From Poriferisodalis sp965205175 (GTDB taxonomy: Bacteria; Actinomycetota; Acidimicrobiia; Acidimicrobiales; Poriferisodalaceae): a DNA stretch of 64,000 nt. Each line of letters opens with the position of its first letter. Position 1 is the stretch's first letter. The translations under genes and the position numbers were made by a program. Positions 59,649-64,000 of the stretch are shown piece after piece. The stretch is from positions 558,001 to 622,000 of the forward strand of contig NZ_OZ242038.1 in NCBI RefSeq assembly GCF_965205175.1. Direction: 5' to 3'. Below the pieces are notes generated by a model that had not been told where the DNA came from, did not search any database, and saw nothing but the letters and a program-made list of their open reading frames with translations.

Positions 59649-60998
59649 TCATGCGCGAGTCTCGCCGCACGGAGGCGTCGAACGGGACATATCCGCCGAG
59701 TGCGTCGTTGCAGGCGGCGTCACTGGCGGCGGCGCGGCGATGTCGGTTCGGTAGGTCATGCCGGGCCAGCTGAGGCACCCGACAGCTTCGTAGGCACGCT
59801 CACGTGCGGCAGCCACATCGGGTCCGCGACCGCACACGCTCAGCACGCGGCCGCCCGCGGTCACCCACGATGCAGGCGGCGAAGCGGCGGCAGGGCTGTG
59901 TTCGGTCCCGGCGGGAGGGGAGCGTCGGACCCCGACACCCGCACAGAAAACGGTGGCGCCGCGGACTTGGCGTGCACGGTCGAGACCTGCGATCACGTCG
60001 CCTGCGCGCGGTGCCGCCGGGTAGCCCTGCGCGGCGCAGACCACGCACACCATGGCGTCGTCGGAGAGTTCGACGTCTTCGGCCAACTCGCCTGCCGCTG
60101 CGCCCGCCAGCAGCGAGGCGAGATCGTTGTCGATGCGCGGCAACGTGACTTGGGCTTCGGGATCGCCGAAGCGGACGTTGAACTCCAGCAGTCGGGGTCC
60201 GTCGGAAGTCAGCATGAAGCCGGCGTAGAGCACGCCTCGGTACTCGACACCGCGTCGGGACAATTCGGTCAGCGTGGGCTCGAACGCCAGCGCAGCCAAT
60301 TCGGCACAGGCGGCCCGGTCCACATCGGCCAACGGGGACACGCAGCCCATGCCGCCGGTGTTGGGTCCCGTGTCGCCGTCGCCGAGGCGCTTGTGGTCGC
60401 GCACGGCCGTGGGCAGCAGCACTGCGCGACGGCCGTCGCAGAACGCGAACAGCGACACCTCTGGGCCGCGCATCCCTTGCTCGATCACGATGCGGCGGCC
60501 TGCCTCGCCGAACGCGCTCCCGTCCAGCTTGGCGTCGATGTCGCTGTGCGCTGCTGCGGCGTCGTCGGTGACAAGCACGCCTTTTCCGGCCGCGAGCCCG
60601 CTCGTCTTGATGACATACGGAGGCGACAGGGTCTCCAAGTAGGCGTGTGCCGCCCGGCGGTCGGTCGGCGCGTTGGCGAAGGTGGCGTACGCCGCCGTCG
60701 GCACGCCGGCTGCGCTGACCACCGCTTTCATCCATGCCTTGGAACTCTCCAGTGCGGCTCCGGCTGCGTTCGGCCCGAAGACAAGTCGACCCGCTGCGCG
60801 CAGGCGGTCAGCGAGGCCGTCGGCCAGCGGACCCTCTGGTCCGATGACGTACAGGTCGGCATCGATCTCTGTGGGAGCAGCGTCGATGCTGCCCGGGATG
60901 CCTGGATTGCCCGGCGTGACGACGACATCCGCGCTTCGTGCCAGAACGCTCGCGAAGGCGTGCTCGCGCCCGCCATGGCCGACCACACAGACTCTCAT
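59649..60998 (-). CDS. purD: Phosphoribosylamine-glycine ligase (GAR synthetase)
   Basis: 449 residues. ATP-grasp ligase adding glycine to phosphoribosylamine. 'VVGHGGREHAFASVLARSAD', 'YVIGPEGPLADGLADRLRAA', 'PYVIKTSGLAAGKGVLVTDD' and 'FNVRFGDPEAQVTLPRIDND' are hallmark segments. The last ~40 residues after 'AVGCLSWPGMTYRTDIA' are a non-conserved Pro/Thr-rich tail. Confidence 0.96.
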   Translation of the reverse strand: MRVCVVGHGGREHAFASVLARSADVVVTPGNPGIPGSIDAAPTEIDADLYVIGPEGPLADGLADRLRAAGRLVFGPNAAGAALESSKAWMKAVVSAAGVPTAAYATFANAPTDRRAAHAYLETLSPPYVIKTSGLAAGKGVLVTDDAAAAHSDIDAKLDGSAFGEAGRRIVIEQGMRGPEVSLFAFCDGRRAVLLPTAVRDHKRLGDGDTGPNTGGMGCVSPLADVDRAACAELAALAFEPTLTELSRRGVEYRGVLYAGFMLTSDGPRLLEFNVRFGDPEAQVTLPRIDNDLASLLAGAAAGELAEDVELSDDAMVCVVCAAQGYPAAPRAGDVIAGLDRARQVRGATVFCAGVGVRRSPPAGTEHSPAAASPPASWVTAGGRVLSVCGRGPDVAAARERAYEAVGCLSWPGMTYRTDIAAPPPVTPPATTHSADMSRSTPPCGETRA

Positions 60999-61095
60999 GG
61001 GCCGGCCGTCATCTGGCGGCTCTCAGGTGGCCGTTCTGGTGCGAATGTTCTGGTGTAGCCGTTCTCATCTGCCCATTCAGATACAGCCGGGCCGT

Positions 61096-62376
61096 TCACG
61101 CGGCGAAGCGGATGTACTGCTCGCGGCCCGGGCCGACGCACACGTAGCGGATGGGCAACCCGAGCTGACGTTCGAGGAACACGATGTAGTCCACTGCCTG
61201 GCGGGGCAGTTGCCACCGCTCGGTCACGTGTTCCAGCGGTGTCTTCCAGCCGGGCAGCGTCGCGTAGACCGGTTGCGCTCGGTCGCACAGCGAGCGCAGA
61301 TGCGGCAGGTAGTCATAGCGGCGGCCGTCCACTTCGTAGGCGACGCAGACGTGGATCGTGTCCAGCTCGTCGAGCACGTCGAGCTTGGTGAGCGCGAGCT
61401 CCGTGCAGGCATTGAGGCGGGCAGCTTGGCGGCCCATGACGGCGTCGAACCATCCGCAGCGACGACGACGCCCGGTGTTGGTGCCGAACTCGGCGCCGCG
61501 TTCGACCAAGACGTCGCCGATGGCGTCGGTCAGTTCGGTCACGAAGGGTCCCGAGCCGACCCGGGTGGTGTACGCCTTCGCGATGCCGATGACCTGATCG
61601 ACGGCGCCGGGTCCGATGCCAGAGCCGACCAAGGCGAATCCGGCAACCGGATTGGAGGACGTGACGAATGGGTAGGTGCCGTGGTCGAGGTCCAGGAAGG
61701 TCGCCTGGGCGCCTTCGAACAGCACGCGTTCTCCTGCGTGCAGCGCTTCGTGCAGCCAGCCCACCGTGTCGCCGATCAAGGGTGCCAGCCGCGGCGCTAC
61801 GTGCGTGATGAGTTCGTCAGCCAGTTCGTCAGGATCGACTCCGGGATGCGAGTAGACGTTCTGCAGGTACGCGTTGCGCTCAGCCAGCACGCCGAACAGT
61901 CGGGCGCGCAGCGTCTGCGGTTCCAGCAGATCCTCGACCCGGAGCCCGACCCGCGCTGCCTTGTCGGCGTACGCCGGCCCTATGCCGCGCTTGGTGGTGC
62001 CGAGCTTGGCATCGCCTCGCTGGGTTTCGGCGAGCTCGTCGGCGAGCTGGTGATACGGCAGCACGAGGTGCGCCGCCGGGCTGAGCATCAGTCGGCTGCA
62101 GTCCACTCCCCGATTGCTCAGCATGTCGATTTCGTCGATGAGCACCCAGGGATTGACCACTACGCCGTTGCCGATGATCGGCGTCACATGGTCGTACAAC
62201 ACTCCGCTGGGGATGAGCTGCAACGCAAACGTCTGGCCGTCGACGACGATGGTGTGCCCTGCATTGTGGCCGCCTTGGTAGCGGACGACATGCTGGCAGT
62301 CCTTCGCAACGATGTCGACGATCCGGCCCTTGCCTTCGTCGCCCCACTGCATTCCCACCACGATCGAGCCCGGCAC
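61096..62376 (-). CDS. purA: Adenylosuccinate synthetase
   Basis: 426 residues. GTP-dependent first step from IMP to AMP. 'GMQWGDEGKGRIVDIVAKD' (P-loop with the catalytic Asp), 'YQGGHNAGHTIVVDGQTFAL', 'TTKRGIGPAYADKAARVGL', 'LFEGAQATFLDLDHGTYPFV' and 'GTNTGRRRRCGWFDAVMGR'. Start ATG 62376 aligns with the family. Confidence 0.97.
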   Translation of the reverse strand: MPGSIVVGMQWGDEGKGRIVDIVAKDCQHVVRYQGGHNAGHTIVVDGQTFALQLIPSGVLYDHVTPIIGNGVVVNPWVLIDEIDMLSNRGVDCSRLMLSPAAHLVLPYHQLADELAETQRGDAKLGTTKRGIGPAYADKAARVGLRVEDLLEPQTLRARLFGVLAERNAYLQNVYSHPGVDPDELADELITHVAPRLAPLIGDTVGWLHEALHAGERVLFEGAQATFLDLDHGTYPFVTSSNPVAGFALVGSGIGPGAVDQVIGIAKAYTTRVGSGPFVTELTDAIGDVLVERGAEFGTNTGRRRRCGWFDAVMGRQAARLNACTELALTKLDVLDELDTIHVCVAYEVDGRRYDYLPHLRSLCDRAQPVYATLPGWKTPLEHVTERWQLPRQAVDYIVFLERQLGLPIRYVCVGPGREQYIRFAA

Positions 62377-62422
62377 GGCTCAGCCCGCGGCCGACCGGCG
62401 AGATGGACTCGTCGTCACCAAG

Positions 62423-64000
<1,578 letters not shown>

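Noticed and set aside
57588..61058. 1,156-residue plus-strand frame across purB, purE and purD
   Set aside because: Covers three confirmed purine genes on the other strand; sequence is His/Arg/Gln-rich and shows no domain.

Overview
The window looks like a chromosome segment from a high-GC actinobacterium, most likely of the class Acidimicrobiia. Points in favour are a WhiB-family regulator, a YlbL-type PDZ/Lon protease, a ClpS plus DUF2017 pair, an actinobacterial cytochrome c oxidase operon, abundant cell-wall-binding repeat 2 (CWB2) proteins, and recurrent TAGNNT boxes 6-9 nt before ATG/GTG starts, the pattern of leaderless transcripts. The class assignment is inference; no rRNA gene is present.

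Layout. 1-15.8 kb: five CWB2 surface/secreted proteins on the minus strand, four of them giant (about 1,060-1,090 aa) tandem paralogues sharing one architecture, one ribosome-binding/start signature and one conserved ~47-nt upstream module. A coiled-coil membrane protein gene sits inside the array. 15.9-19.4 kb: YlbL-type protease, small membrane protein, HEAT-repeat protein and a second coiled-coil membrane protein. 19.8-31.7 kb: tRNA-Lys, dut, a K+ channel with RCK domains, orn, an MBL-fold hydrolase, whiB, a TlpA/CcdA pair, a poly-gamma-glutamate hydrolase-like protein, serS and an NCS2 permease with an unusual C-terminal domain. 31.7-33.2 kb: a decayed IS481-type transposase and a coiled-coil protein built from near-exact 75-bp DNA repeats. 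33.3-43.5 kb: a complete aa3-type cytochrome c oxidase operon (ctaF-E-D-C plus ctaB, with divergent ctaA) that also carries a second subunit I/III/IV-like set whose subunit I has lost every metal ligand. 43.4-48.3 kb: clpS, DUF2017, tRNA-Glu, Nudix, a frameshifted luciferase-like gene, rpmB-rpmG, a YcaQ-like glycosylase, tRNA-Asp and tRNA-Phe. 48.5-62.4 kb: malic enzyme, then an almost contiguous purine cluster (purA-D-E-B-C-S-Q, one plus-strand gene, purL-F-M). 62.4-64 kb: the 3' part of clpB.

How the genes work together. The purine block covers most of the IMP pathway plus the first committed step to AMP. The oxidase block contains structural subunits and both haem A synthesis enzymes; TlpA/CcdA elsewhere in the window could supply reduced thiols for c-type cytochromes, such as the cytochrome c domain fused to CtaC. 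The CWB2 array is the accessory, fast-evolving part: paralogues with shared upstream DNA, mosaic similarity and extreme strand composition. The features most worth following up are the ligand-less oxidase subunit I, the CWB2 array with its upstream module, and the permease-ATPase-like fusion.
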